Below, piece after piece: positions 34,095 through 43,204 of a stretch of DNA of 43,204 bases; the stretch's first letter is position 1, and every line of letters begins with the position of its first letter. The position numbers and the translations under genes were made by a program. Source of the DNA: Symbiodinium natans (taxonomy: Eukaryota > Sar > Dinophyceae > Suessiales > Symbiodiniaceae); NCBI GenBank assembly GCA_905221605.1, contig CAJNDS010001000.1, forward strand, positions 1 through 43,204. The letters are read 5' to 3'. The notes below the pieces were generated by a model. It had not been told where the DNA came from. It saw nothing but the letters and a program-made list of their open reading frames with translations, and made no database searches.

Positions 34095-34239
34095 AGCCAC
34101 TTTCCCCTCATGGAGAGGTGGTGAGCACGAGCGTAGTTGGAAAATAGCAGGGTGAGTTTGCCGTCATGCCAGCTCGCGGACTCGGGTGTGAGGTCTCTGT
34201 TTGCGAGTGTTTGTTTGGCTCGTACAGCTTGTAGCGGCC

Positions 34240-35529
34240 ATGACAAGTTCAGTGGACTCGGCCCCTTACTTCCTTCAGAGAGCAGAGGAGATTTTGTTAA
34301 CCAAGCGGGTCGTTGATGCACTGACTGCTAAAGGGGTCAAAACCTTGGCTCAGTTGGCCTTTTGCGTGGGCCAGACGGGGCAACTCCTGGCTCAATCGGA
34401 TTTCGATACATGGAGCACAGCAGTACTGGCGGACCTTACGGTGGGCGAGAAGGCATCACTGAGACGGTTGATTCTTGAGGCCCAGACGATGTTGGTGGCC
34501 TCCCTTAAGGACATGGCAGAACCATCCGAGGGTGTTGCACCTAAGAAGGTGGGACTCGCTGAGCGTAATGCACGCATGGACCAGTTGCGCACTCAGCTTT
34601 CGGGGATTTCCCTGACCGGCCAGTTAGAGCCTAGTCATGCCTTGCTGGACATGACCGTTCAGCAGTGGGAAAACCGATGCCTTAAGTACATTGGCCCGGA
34701 AAAATGCCACAGCCGCGAGGAGGAAGTTCAGAACTTGAAGCCGTTGACCACCAGCCTTTCCCTCGAAGGGGGAAAACTCAAAGTTACGGAGTCTTCTGGC
34801 ATGGAAGATCGTGATATAGAGGGATCCCTCCAGGTGCTAAACGCCCTTAGAAGACGGGGAGTTGCATATGCATTCGCCAGGCTGATTAGTTGGGACAAGC
34901 ATGAGGCTTACGTCTCCTCTCTTTTCAAGTACCTCACCAAACCAGCTCAACAAGGTTACCGTAAGGTTTCCTTGAGGCAGATTCTGCGAGCTGACAAGTT
35001 GGCGTTCGCAAAGATGTCCGAGGCAGGAGCAGAGGTTCGTGCAGACGCATCAGGGACTTTGCCTTTGGATGCCAGGATTTCTTCGGTGCTGCAGGATTAC
35101 GATTTGATCGTTGCGCTCCTTCCTTTGGGGGATTTTGAAGGTGGAGGAAAGTTGCGATTGGGAAAAGGCAACCGTAGTCATCCGTACGAGCATGCTCCGA
35201 ACAAAGGTAAGCCGGGCAAGGGGAAGTCCTTTTGGAGCCCCAGGGGCTTCGAGTCATGGTCCGGAAAGGGCAAACCCTCGCCCAAGGGCAAGGAGAAGGC
35301 TGGCATAGGGAAAGGTTACGGGGCTGGCAAGTCGGAATGGCTACCCGAGGGCCTACGTTACCAGGGAGCGTCCGCATGGAACAAGAAGGGCAACAAGGTT
35401 TGCTATAGTTTCAACCTCGGCGGGTGCACGGACGCCAATTGTCAGAGGGGTGATCATGGTTGCATCATCTACAAGTGTGGTGGTGACCACCCGGTTACCA
35501 AGTGCCCGCTGAAGCCTAAAAAGCTGTGA
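34240..35529 (+). CDS. Gag-like protein with CCCH finger and zinc knuckle, copy 4
   Basis: 429 residues, Thr46 as in copy 3. The zinc motifs and GK-rich region are unchanged. Ends in UGA-CUAG. Confidence 0.8.
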   Translation: MTSSVDSAPYFLQRAEEILLTKRVVDALTAKGVKTLAQLAFCVGQTGQLLAQSDFDTWSTAVLADLTVGEKASLRRLILEAQTMLVASLKDMAEPSEGVAPKKVGLAERNARMDQLRTQLSGISLTGQLEPSHALLDMTVQQWENRCLKYIGPEKCHSREEEVQNLKPLTTSLSLEGGKLKVTESSGMEDRDIEGSLQVLNALRRRGVAYAFARLISWDKHEAYVSSLFKYLTKPAQQGYRKVSLRQILRADKLAFAKMSEAGAEVRADASGTLPLDARISSVLQDYDLIVALLPLGDFEGGGKLRLGKGNRSHPYEHAPNKGKPGKGKSFWSPRGFESWSGKGKPSPKGKEKAGIGKGYGAGKSEWLPEGLRYQGASAWNKKGNKVCYSFNLGGCTDANCQRGDHGCIIYKCGGDHPVTKCPLKPKKL

Positions 35530-35571
35530 CTAGGTGATCCTGGTCTCGATGAGACTTCGCTGGCTCAGGAT
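35527..35571 (+). promoter_or_regulatory. Candidate stop-codon readthrough signal between Gag and Pol, copy 4
   Basis: UGA-CUAG at 35527-35533 and the nested stem with outer arms 35537-35542 and 35566-35571. No base differs from copies 2 and 3. Confidence 0.75.
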
Positions 35572-35577
35572 GTTGAG

Positions 35578-38500
35578 ATGGTTCCTCAGGATGAATCCGT
35601 TAGTGGCGTCATCTCTGCTCCGAACCAGGAGGTCGGTATGGAGGCCTTACCTTCAGGTGCGGGATTGGAACCCGTATCTGCGGTTGGGGTTGCCGAAGGT
35701 TGTGAATGTGACATTGAATGTTCTTTTTCGATGGCTTCAATGCCGTCGGCCACGACACTGCCAGTTTTCCAAACCGGCGAGGAGACATCTTCTCGGAGCG
35801 AGCAGTGTTCTTCGGCTACAGAGCCGCAACAAGTTTTCTCGAATGAACAGCACGGGGGACCTACCCGTGCGATCCTTCAATGTTTTGCTGGGCAGGCCCG
35901 TGTGGCTGCAGCTCTGCTCGCGCAGGGTTATTTTGCTTATGGAGTGGATCGTGTTAAACACAAGTCCGCTATGGCACCGGTTTTGCAAATGGACCTGTCC
36001 TCTAGGACAGCTTGTGATTCTGTTCTTACTTGGTTGGACAAACGCAAGATTGCGGGGGTGCTGATTTGCATACCAAAGCTCACCTTGGACCCCATCTCTG
36101 CGGCATTTGTTTTCGCGGTTATCAATGGATGCCTCGACAGGGACTTGCCGTTAGTGGTCGAAGGCTCTTGCAAGTCCCCATTTTGGGATAATTTGAACCA
36201 ACTTCCAGACGCTCAGCAAGCACCCCATTGGGTCGAAGTAGAGTGGGGATGCTGGGTCCCTGCGAATCAGCAGCGGAGTTTTGTGATGTCGAACCTTCCT
36301 GAAATCACCACGGTTAGGCGCGAAGGGCGAGAACCGGCAGGGAAGTCGACAACACTGGAGACATCCTCAGGGGCCTACCCCCGTGGTTTTGCGACTGCTT
36401 TGGCTGAGGTCTTCGCGGCTGGCGTCACAGCAAGAAAACTTCTGTGCCAAAACCCTTCTTTGGCCAATAAGGCCATCCGAGTGTCGGCCATGCACCAACC
36501 TCGGGGGCACTTGAATGAGGTCATGCCGGAATGGAAGGTGGTCGTCTATGTGCTGCTGACTGAGGACCCTTTCTCAGGACGTAAGCGTCTCAAGCAGGAA
36601 TGGCGGATTCCGGATGGCATCCGAGTGTTGCCGGGGATGGCCGCCCTGCCGGTGGATTCCCAGCTTCTGTCGCGGACTCAGACAGGGGGGAACTTGAGCC
36701 CGCAGCTTCAGCAGGAAATGCAACAACTGGATGGCGCCTCAGTGCTGAGAGTGGGGATTCCTTGGGATCCGATTGAATTTATTGGAAAGGCAGCAAAGCT
36801 AGGACACCCTTATCATCAGCTGTCTAAATGCAACAAACCATTAGAGAAGTTGATTGAGCAACTTGTACATCGTCCAGGTTCGGTGAGATCCCAGAGAAAG
36901 TTTTACCTTGAGAAATGGGCTAGAAGAGCCAAAGAACTGGAGCCAGAGGAGGCACAGCTGAAGGCTGGTATGTCCACCCATCGAGGAGCGATCCTCGGAC
37001 CGAAACGTATCCTCCTCTTCCAAGAAATGCTTCAAGACATTCAATATGATGATATGGGCGTGGTGCAGGAGCTCATTCAGGGAGCCACGCTCACAGGCCC
37101 TATCCCAGTGACAGGAGTTTTGGATGCGAAACTGAAGCCAGCCAGGATGGACATTGAACAACTTGTGGACATGTCTGACCAGGTGTGTGAACAGATTTTC
37201 GCCAGGACAATATCCAGTGGTGATAGAAACATGGACACGCTGTTGTGGGAGAAAACGTTAGAGGAGGTTGAGAAGGGTCACCTCGCAGGACCTTTCGACG
37301 TTCGCCATCTCCCCAAAGGCTGTTTGGTGAGTTCCCGTTTCCCTCTGATGCAGGGAGGCAAACTCCGACCTATCGACAACTACTCTTCCAGTCTCATTAA
37401 CGACACGGTTACCGTCTCCGAGAAACCTGTTACACATTCAATTGACGAGATCGCACTCCTAATTACCAAGCTATCGAAGGCAGCTAGAAAAAAAGGACTG
37501 TTGGAACTCTTCGGGAAGACGGCTGACCTGAAAAGCGCCTATCGACAGTTGGCCATTTCAGATGAGAGTTTAAGATTTTCATACTTGGCAGTGTACGACC
37601 CGTTTGAGGGGAAGCCCAAATTATTCCAGCAACTGGCGGTACCTTTTGGTTCCACGAAAGCAGTATACTTCTTTTTGAGGGTTGCGAGGGCTCTTTGGAC
37701 GATCCTGGTGAAAGGAGCCAGAATCCCTACGACGAATTACTTTGACGACTTTGTTCTCCTCGCATTGAGCGGTGACAGGAGTTCATGTGGGTATACCTTT
37801 GATGAGGTCATGAAACTGTTGGGTTGGAAGCTGTCATCAGACAAGACTACGGAGTGGAGCACAAGTTTCGAAGCTTTGGGCGTTTTGTTTGAGCTGGACC
37901 AAACAGGGACAGGGGTCCTGAAAGTTAAGAACACCGAACGAAGGCGTCGAGAGTTGGTCACAGCCATCAGAGGTCACCTGGAGAATGGTTTGATGGGTCA
38001 GAAGGAGGCCCTGCAACTGAGGGGCCGATTACAGTTTGCACAAGCTCAGTTCTTCGGAAGGTTAGGCAGGAGGTGTCTGGTTGAGATCACGAGACATGCC
38101 TATGGTGGGAGGCGGAAAATTCCGGGATACACTAAAGACCTTTTGGAAGAGTTCTGCAAGTTCTTAGACGCTGCTCAGCCCAGGCTAGTGGGACAGGTGT
38201 CGTGCAGATCGTTTATGATACTCACCGATGCAGCCTTCGAAACCGAGACAAGGTCTGGTGGATTAGGTGGTGTGCTCCTTACGGGGAGTGGGACAGCGCT
38301 GTCATTCTTCAGTGTTCCGATCTCGGAAATCCAGACTCAAGTGCTATCTATGGAGGATGAGCAAACTATTATCTATGAGCTGGAAATGCTTGGGGTTTTG
38401 GTTGGTTTGAAGTTGCTAACAGGCCAGACTGCAGCCTTTGCTGAATCGTATTCCCAGCATGGAGCGACTGCTGGAACTGGGGTAATCGTCTACCTCGACA

Positions 38501-38763
38501 ATGATGCGGCCCGACACGCCTACATCTCGGGATCTGCTAAGAAAGGAGTTGCTGGAATGTTGGTGGATGAAGCAAACTTCCTGGAATATGTTCACGGATT
38601 TCTACCGTGGTATGCAAGAGTTGCCTCCCCAGCGAATCTTGCAGATCAACCTTCAAGGTTCCAACTTGATTTGGTTAGGAAGTTAGGATTCAAGGACGAA
38701 TCGCATGAAGCGAGGAGGATCGTTTCGGCAATTGTGAAGAGGGCCTCGAAACTGAAGGTTTGA
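35578..38763 (+). CDS. Pol: methyltransferase-like region, reverse transcriptase, RNase H, copy 4
   Basis: 1061 residues, without the 12-base insert of copy 3. The changes at 35979 (CCT to CCG) and 36045 (CGA to CGC) are silent. RT and RNase H boxes are intact. Confidence 0.93.
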   Translation: MVPQDESVSGVISAPNQEVGMEALPSGAGLEPVSAVGVAEGCECDIECSFSMASMPSATTLPVFQTGEETSSRSEQCSSATEPQQVFSNEQHGGPTRAILQCFAGQARVAAALLAQGYFAYGVDRVKHKSAMAPVLQMDLSSRTACDSVLTWLDKRKIAGVLICIPKLTLDPISAAFVFAVINGCLDRDLPLVVEGSCKSPFWDNLNQLPDAQQAPHWVEVEWGCWVPANQQRSFVMSNLPEITTVRREGREPAGKSTTLETSSGAYPRGFATALAEVFAAGVTARKLLCQNPSLANKAIRVSAMHQPRGHLNEVMPEWKVVVYVLLTEDPFSGRKRLKQEWRIPDGIRVLPGMAALPVDSQLLSRTQTGGNLSPQLQQEMQQLDGASVLRVGIPWDPIEFIGKAAKLGHPYHQLSKCNKPLEKLIEQLVHRPGSVRSQRKFYLEKWARRAKELEPEEAQLKAGMSTHRGAILGPKRILLFQEMLQDIQYDDMGVVQELIQGATLTGPIPVTGVLDAKLKPARMDIEQLVDMSDQVCEQIFARTISSGDRNMDTLLWEKTLEEVEKGHLAGPFDVRHLPKGCLVSSRFPLMQGGKLRPIDNYSSSLINDTVTVSEKPVTHSIDEIALLITKLSKAARKKGLLELFGKTADLKSAYRQLAISDESLRFSYLAVYDPFEGKPKLFQQLAVPFGSTKAVYFFLRVARALWTILVKGARIPTTNYFDDFVLLALSGDRSSCGYTFDEVMKLLGWKLSSDKTTEWSTSFEALGVLFELDQTGTGVLKVKNTERRRRELVTAIRGHLENGLMGQKEALQLRGRLQFAQAQFFGRLGRRCLVEITRHAYGGRRKIPGYTKDLLEEFCKFLDAAQPRLVGQVSCRSFMILTDAAFETETRSGGLGGVLLTGSGTALSFFSVPISEIQTQVLSMEDEQTIIYELEMLGVLVGLKLLTGQTAAFAESYSQHGATAGTGVIVYLDNDAARHAYISGSAKKGVAGMLVDEANFLEYVHGFLPWYARVASPANLADQPSRFQLDLVRKLGFKDESHEARRIVSAIVKRASKLKV

Positions 38764-38781
38764 CACATGGCTCAGGTGAAT

Positions 38782-39019
38782 GGGGAAAGGAGCCCTGTGT
38801 CTCACAGGACATTTCGAGACTCAACAACAGTCTTGGGTCTTACAGGAGGGATCGAGATCCAACCAGCCGTGCTCGGTACTGTTTCCCCACAACGTGAAAA
38901 GATTCGAACGAGAGCGAGTGATGTGAGCAGAATGCATGTTGCTTGATGAAGATTGTGTCATGCTTGAAGTGTTCAAACACGACATGACATTTCATGACAA
39001 GCACGGTTTTGAACAATAA
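38782..39019 (+). repeat. beta1 split direct repeat, copy 4
   Basis: 238 bp with the internal-type CAAACACGAC variant and a private A-to-G at 38996 (TTCATGACAAG). Confidence 0.95.
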
Positions 39020-39028
39020 GTATCGTTC
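39011..39028 (+). other. beta1-alpha2 junction: recombination core, copy 4
   Basis: GAACAATAAGTATCGTTC, AA core at 39018-39019. Confidence 0.75.
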
Positions 39029-39276
39029 TTCGAATGCCTGGAGAAGATAGAGCTTTATTGTTCAAAGGAAACAACATCAAAATGTTGTGGTGAACAAAAC
39101 ATTTGCTTGTTGTTTCAGTGCTTGCCTTTTTGCACAACTTATTTCCAACGCTTGATCAGTTTTATGCTTGTTCATGCAGGATTTGTATTTACTTATACAC
39201 CCGTCGCAGCGGGACCTCTCAGAGGGCAGGATGCCCGGAAAGTGCTCTTAGAAGCTGATAGATTGCTTTCGAAAAA
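39020..39276 (+). repeat. alpha2 split direct repeat, copy 4
   Basis: 257 bp, alpha2-type edge (ATTGC before TTTCG, then CCCACCC). Confidence 0.95.
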
Positions 39277-39379
39277 CCCACCCTCGCCGCCCTTGTAATC
39301 TAATGTAAACGTTTTCGCAACCACGTCAGGAGAGGACTCGTGTGCATACGAAGTCTCCGGTAAGGGACCAGGCAGCTCA

Positions 39380-39757
39380 ATGAGCGTGTGCAATAAGGAA
39401 CCCTTGTTAGTGCGGGCCTTACTTCATGTGGTGACAGTTCCGCTTATTTGCTTGACGCATAAAGGCTCGAGTCTTGCTCTTTTCATCGCTGTACTTTTCT
39501 CAGCACTCTTCATGGCGCGGTCGTTGACGCGCGATCAGCTAAACGATTTTCGGGTGTGGCTTCACTCTTTGAATATGGATTCCCTCATGAAGGTGGCTGA
39601 GGTATTGGACGACCTCATGGCAGACCGTGAGATGCGGCAACAGGAGGCTGTTGCAGCTCGTCAGTCTCAGTGGCAGTTTGTGAACCCTGCACCTGACTTG
39701 GAGCAACCAAGTGAAGCTGCCTCGTCAAGCTCTCAGAGACAGCCAGAAACTTCTTGA
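39380..39757 (+). CDS. Small ORF between alpha2 and beta2, copy 4
   Basis: 125 residues, Ala104/Asp106 form. The shorter alternative start is ATG 39512. Confidence 0.55.
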   Translation: MSVCNKEPLLVRALLHVVTVPLICLTHKGSSLALFIAVLFSALFMARSLTRDQLNDFRVWLHSLNMDSLMKVAEVLDDLMADREMRQQEAVAARQSQWQFVNPAPDLEQPSEAASSSSQRQPETS

Positions 39758-39852
39758 ACTGTCGTTCTGAACCACATGGATATCCTGTTCAGGCCGTCAC
39801 ACTTAGGCCGAACCTGTGAGAGGCCGTGAGTTAGCTGTATTTTCCTCTCGAA

Positions 39853-40090
39853 GGGGAAAGGAGCCCTGTGTCTCACAGGACATTTCGAGACTCAACAACA
39901 GTCTTGGGTCTTACAGGAGGGATCGAGATCCAACCAGCCGTGCTCGGTACTGTTTCCCCACAACGTGAAAAGATTCGAACGAGAGCGAGTGATGTGAGCA
40001 GAATGCATGTTGCTTGATGAAGATTGTGTCATGCTTGAAGTGTTCAAACGCGACATGACATTTCATAACAAGCACGGTTTTGAACAATAA
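39853..40090 (+). repeat. beta2 right-terminal repeat, copy 4
   Basis: 238 bp right end, terminal-type variant. It joins the long satellite run at 40091. Confidence 0.95.
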
Positions 40091-41012
40091 ATGGGCACGA
40101 TGTCAGGTGGGATTTGTGAGATTTCTTCAGGTCACTTGCAGTGAACACGGAGAGCAACTTTTGCGCAGCTTTGCAGTTCTCGAATGTGATTCAGGAAGCA
40201 AGATTACCCCCCACCCCATAGAATCTTAGCGTAGATGTTGCAGGATTGGTGCACGAGGGATGGTACACATGTAGCGGAGTCGTGTCTTCCCCGGTTTAAA
40301 AACCATTGTATATTTAAAACGGGCTCACCTCGACTCCGCTGCCGTTCTAAGGGGAATTCCACTTTGGAAGGACTCCGCCGACTCCGCTTACATGAACTCC
40401 ACCGACTCCGCCCACACATGGAACTCGGATGCTTTTTTCAGTAGCTTCCCGGGCGCTGAACTTGGCGTCGGAACTTATGTCAAGAATTGAGACGTCCGAC
40501 CCGGACCTCCCAGGTTGCCAGTTGGCTCAGAGAATTGCTGACGGCTGCAGAAATCGTGAGGGTTTTGCGCAATCAGCCGCCGGTCAGTGATGTAGCGCGC
40601 CGAAACTTGTGAGTTTAACTTCGCAGATGGTGTGTCCCAAAATCTCTCAAACTGCTGGGTCCGGAGACGGGGTCGTCAGGCGGCCTCCTGGAAGGCATGC
40701 GGGGCCCCATTTTTGGGGCCGCCTGAAGTCACTTTTCTTTTGCAGACGGCCCCAAAAGTGGGGCCGCCCAGATTCAGCTCTGGGTCCAAATTTAGCCGCA
40801 GAAGTGGGGCCCAGATTTCCCATATAGGCCAGATGACGGACGCTGAGTCCTCGTGTCATTCCTACTTCCTCTCATTTACCATTGAGCGTTAGTCCGGCGT
40901 GACCGTCGGTTCACGTCTGGCGCGGCGTCGGCTGACGATTAACGGATCGACCGTGAACCTAGGGGGACTGCGCTGGACGTCTCTAAAAATGTGTCAGTTT
41001 GGGGTGCGTAAA
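40091..41012 (+). repeat. Satellite monomer S4a (922 bp)
   Basis: First of a run of unoccupied monomers. It is more diverged than those flanking elements 1-3: CCCGGGCGCTG for TGCGGCGCTG, an extra CT near 40645, and several substitutions between 40780 and 40890. Its end is a variant empty target, GTGCGTAAAATGGGCAC (41004-41020). Confidence 0.93.
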
Positions 41013-41938
41013 ATGGGCACGATGTCAGGTGGGATTTGTGAGATTTCTTCAGGTCACTTGCAGTGAACACGGAGAGCAACTTTTGCGCAGCTTTGCAGTT
41101 CTCGAATGTGATTCAGGAAGCAAGATTACCCCCCACCCCATAGAATCTTAGCGTAGATGTTGCAGGATTGGTGCACGAGGGATGGTACACATGTAGCGGA
41201 GTCGTGTCTTCCCCGGTTTAAAAACCATTGTATATTTAAAACGGGCTCACCTCGACTCCGCTGCCGTTCTAAGGGGAATTCCACTTTGGAAGGACTCCGC
41301 CGACTCCGCTTACATGAACTCCACCGACTCCGCCCACACATGGAACTCGGATGCTTTTTTCAGTAGCTTCCCGGGCGCTGAACTTGGCGTCGGAACTTAT
41401 GTCAAGAATTGAGACGTCCGACCCGGACCTCCCAGGTTGCCAGTTGGCTCAGAGAATTGCTGACGGCTGCAGAAATCGTGAGGGTTTTGCGCAATCAGCC
41501 GCCGGTCAGTGATGTAGCGCGCCGAAACTTGTGAGTTTAACTTCGCAGATGGTGTGTCCCAAAATCTCAACCTGCTGGGTCCGGAGACGGGGTCGTCAGG
41601 CGGCCTCCTGGAAGGCATGTGGGGCCCCATTTTGGGGCCGCCTGAAGTCACTTTTCTTTTGCAGACGGCCCCAAAAGTGGGGCCGCCCAGATTCAGCTCT
41701 GGGTCAAAATTTAGCCCCAGAAGTGGGGCCCAGATTTCCCATACAGGCCAGATGATGGACGCTGAGTCCTCGTGTCGTTCCTACTTCCTCTCATTTACAA
41801 TTTACAATTGAGCGTCAGTCCGGCGTGACCGTCGGTTCACGTCTGGCGCGGCGTCGGCTGACGATTAACGGATCGACCGTGAACCTAGGGGGACTGCGCT
41901 GGACGTCTCAAAAAATGTGTCAGTTTGGGGTGCATAAA
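41013..41938 (+). repeat. Satellite monomer S4b (926 bp)
   Basis: It has a 7-base tandem duplication (TTTACAA) near 41795-41810 and the CCCGGGCGCTG variant. It ends in an unoccupied target site at 41930-41946. Confidence 0.93.
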
Positions 41939-42858
41939 ATGGGCACGATGTCAGGTGGGATTTGTGAGATTTCTTCAGGTCACTTGCAGTGAACACGGAG
42001 AGCAACTTTTGCGCAGCTTTGCAGTTCTCGAATGTGATTCAGGAAGCAAGATTACCCCCCACCCCATAGAATCTTAGCGTAGATGTTGCAGGATTGGTGC
42101 ACGAGGGATGGTACACATGTAGCGGAGTCGTGTCTTCCCCGGTTTAACAACCATTGTATATTTAAAACGGGCTCACCTCGACTCCGCTGCCGTTCTAAGG
42201 GGAATTCCACTTTGGAAGGACTCCGCCGACTCCGCTTACATGAACTCCACCGACTCCGCCCACACATGGAACTCGGATGCTTTTTTCAGTAGCTTCTGCG
42301 GCGCTGAACTTGGCGTCGGAACTTATGTCAAGAATTGAGACGTCCGACCCGGACCTCCCAGGTTGCCAGTTGGCTCAGAGAATTGCTGACGGCTGCAGAA
42401 ATCGTGAGGGTTTTGCGCAATCAGCCGCCGGTCAGTGATGTAGCGCGCCGAAACTTATGAGTTTAACTTCGCAGATGGTGTGTCCCAAAATCTCAACCTG
42501 CTGGGTCCGAAGACGGGGTCGTCAGGCGGCCTCCTGGAAGGCATTTGGGGCCCCATTTTTGGGGCCGCCTGAAGTCACTTTTCTTTTGCAGACGGCCCCA
42601 AAAGTGGGGCCGCCCAGATTCAGCTCTGGGTCAAAATTTAGCCCCAGAAGTGGGGCCTAGATTTCCCATATAGGCTAGATGACGGACGCTGAGTCCTCGT
42701 GTCGTTCCTACTTCCTCTCATTTACAATTGAGCGTTAGTCCGGCGTGACCGTCGGTTCACGTCTGGCGCGGCGTCGGCTGACGATTAACGGATCGACCGT
42801 GAACCTAGGGGGACTGCGCTGGACGTCTCAAAAAATGTGTCAGTTTGGGGTGCATAAA
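41939..42858 (+). repeat. Satellite monomer S4c (920 bp)
   Basis: Full length. Differences include TTTAACAACC at 42143-42152 and CTAGATTTCC at 42657-42666. It ends in an unoccupied target site at 42850-42866. Confidence 0.93.
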
Positions 42859-43204
42859 ATGGGCACGATGTCAGGTGGGATTTGTGAGATTTCTTCAGGT
42901 CACTTGCAGTGAACACGGAGAGCAACTTTTGCGCAGCTTTGCAGTTCTCAAATGTGATTCAAGAAGCAAGATTACCCCCCACCCCATAGAATCTTAGCGT
43001 AGATGTTGCAGGATTGGTGCACGAGGGATGGTACACATGTAGCGGAGTCGTGTCTTCCCCGGTTTAAAAACCATTGTATATTAAAAACGGGCTCACCTCG
43101 ACTCCGCTGCCGTTCTAAGAAGAGTTCCATCTTAGAAGGACTCCGCCGACTCCGCTTACATGAACTCCACCGACTCCGCCCACATATGTAACTCGGATTC
43201 CTTT
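42859..43204 (+). repeat. Satellite monomer S4d (partial, 346 bp)
   Basis: Cut by the window edge. It shows more changes than the others after 43080 (AAGAAGAGTTCCATCTTAGAAGG in place of the usual EcoRI-containing stretch), so monomers become more diverged away from the elements. Confidence 0.9.

Larger units (their letters stand above)
28966..40090 (+). mobile_element. DIRS/PAT-like tyrosine-recombinase retroelement, copy 4 (complete, 11,125 bp)
   Basis: Same layout and orientation as the other copies. It is one base shorter than copy 2 because of the A5 run at the alpha1 edge. Private changes include two silent changes in Pol (35979 and 36045) and one in beta1 (38996). It is the last element before a run of uninterrupted satellite. 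Confidence 0.93.

Noticed and set aside
1-43204. CRISPR array, rRNA or tRNA genes, prokaryotic operon
   Set aside because: No short regularly spaced repeats and no rRNA- or tRNA-like stretches. Gene style and starts are eukaryotic.
1-43204. Dinoflagellate spliced-leader relic as proof of the host
   Set aside because: I looked for the TTTTGGCTCAAG-type end and did not find it. The host assignment rests on protein style only.

Overview
This window is a repeat array from a eukaryotic nuclear genome, most probably a dinoflagellate (Symbiodiniaceae or Polarella-like). That assignment is inferred from protein style: a tyrosine recombinase with an HSLKATTL box, a GK-rich Gag ending in a CCCH finger plus zinc knuckle, and a DIRS-like RT/RNase H. 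No spliced-leader relic or host gene confirms it. I see no host gene, rRNA, tRNA or CRISPR array.

Two components alternate. The first is a satellite with a monomer of about 920 bp, seen at 3094-4012, 15139-15988 (a shortened 850 bp variant), 15989-16908, 28046-28965, and then tandemly from 40091 to the right edge. The second is an 11.1 kb tyrosine-recombinase retroelement, always on the + strand. It is present as a 3' part (1-3093) and three complete copies (4013-15138, 16909-28045, 28966-40090). Every copy sits at exactly the same point in the satellite monomer. Empty and occupied sites can be compared base by base within the window, and they imply a clean insertion at an AA core with no target-site duplication.

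The element has the split direct repeat plan of PAT/Ngaro-type DIRS elements. In order it reads: repeat alpha1 (257 bp), the genes, beta1 (238 bp) joined directly to alpha2, a small ORF, then beta2. The internal beta1-alpha2 junction is identical to the joined ends of the element, as expected if it integrates from a circle.

The gene order in each copy is ORF1 (88 aa, coiled coil), ORF2 (172 aa, coiled coil) overlapping ORF3 (140 aa), an RS-rich ORF continued in another frame by an ORF with an HGT motif, the tyrosine recombinase (573 aa), Gag (429 aa) and Pol (1061 aa: cytosine-methyltransferase-like region, reverse transcriptase, RNase H). A small ORF with a hydrophobic N-terminus lies between alpha2 and beta2. 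Gag and Pol share one frame and are separated by a single UGA followed by CUAG and a nested stem-loop, which looks like a programmed stop-codon readthrough signal.

The proposed working cycle is as follows. Gag packages the RNA, Pol copies it, the beta1-alpha2 junction helps close a circle, and the recombinase inserts the circle into the satellite. The complete copies differ by only a few substitutions and small indels, so the array is young. Whether it grew by repeated targeted insertion or by duplication of element-plus-satellite blocks is not settled by this window.
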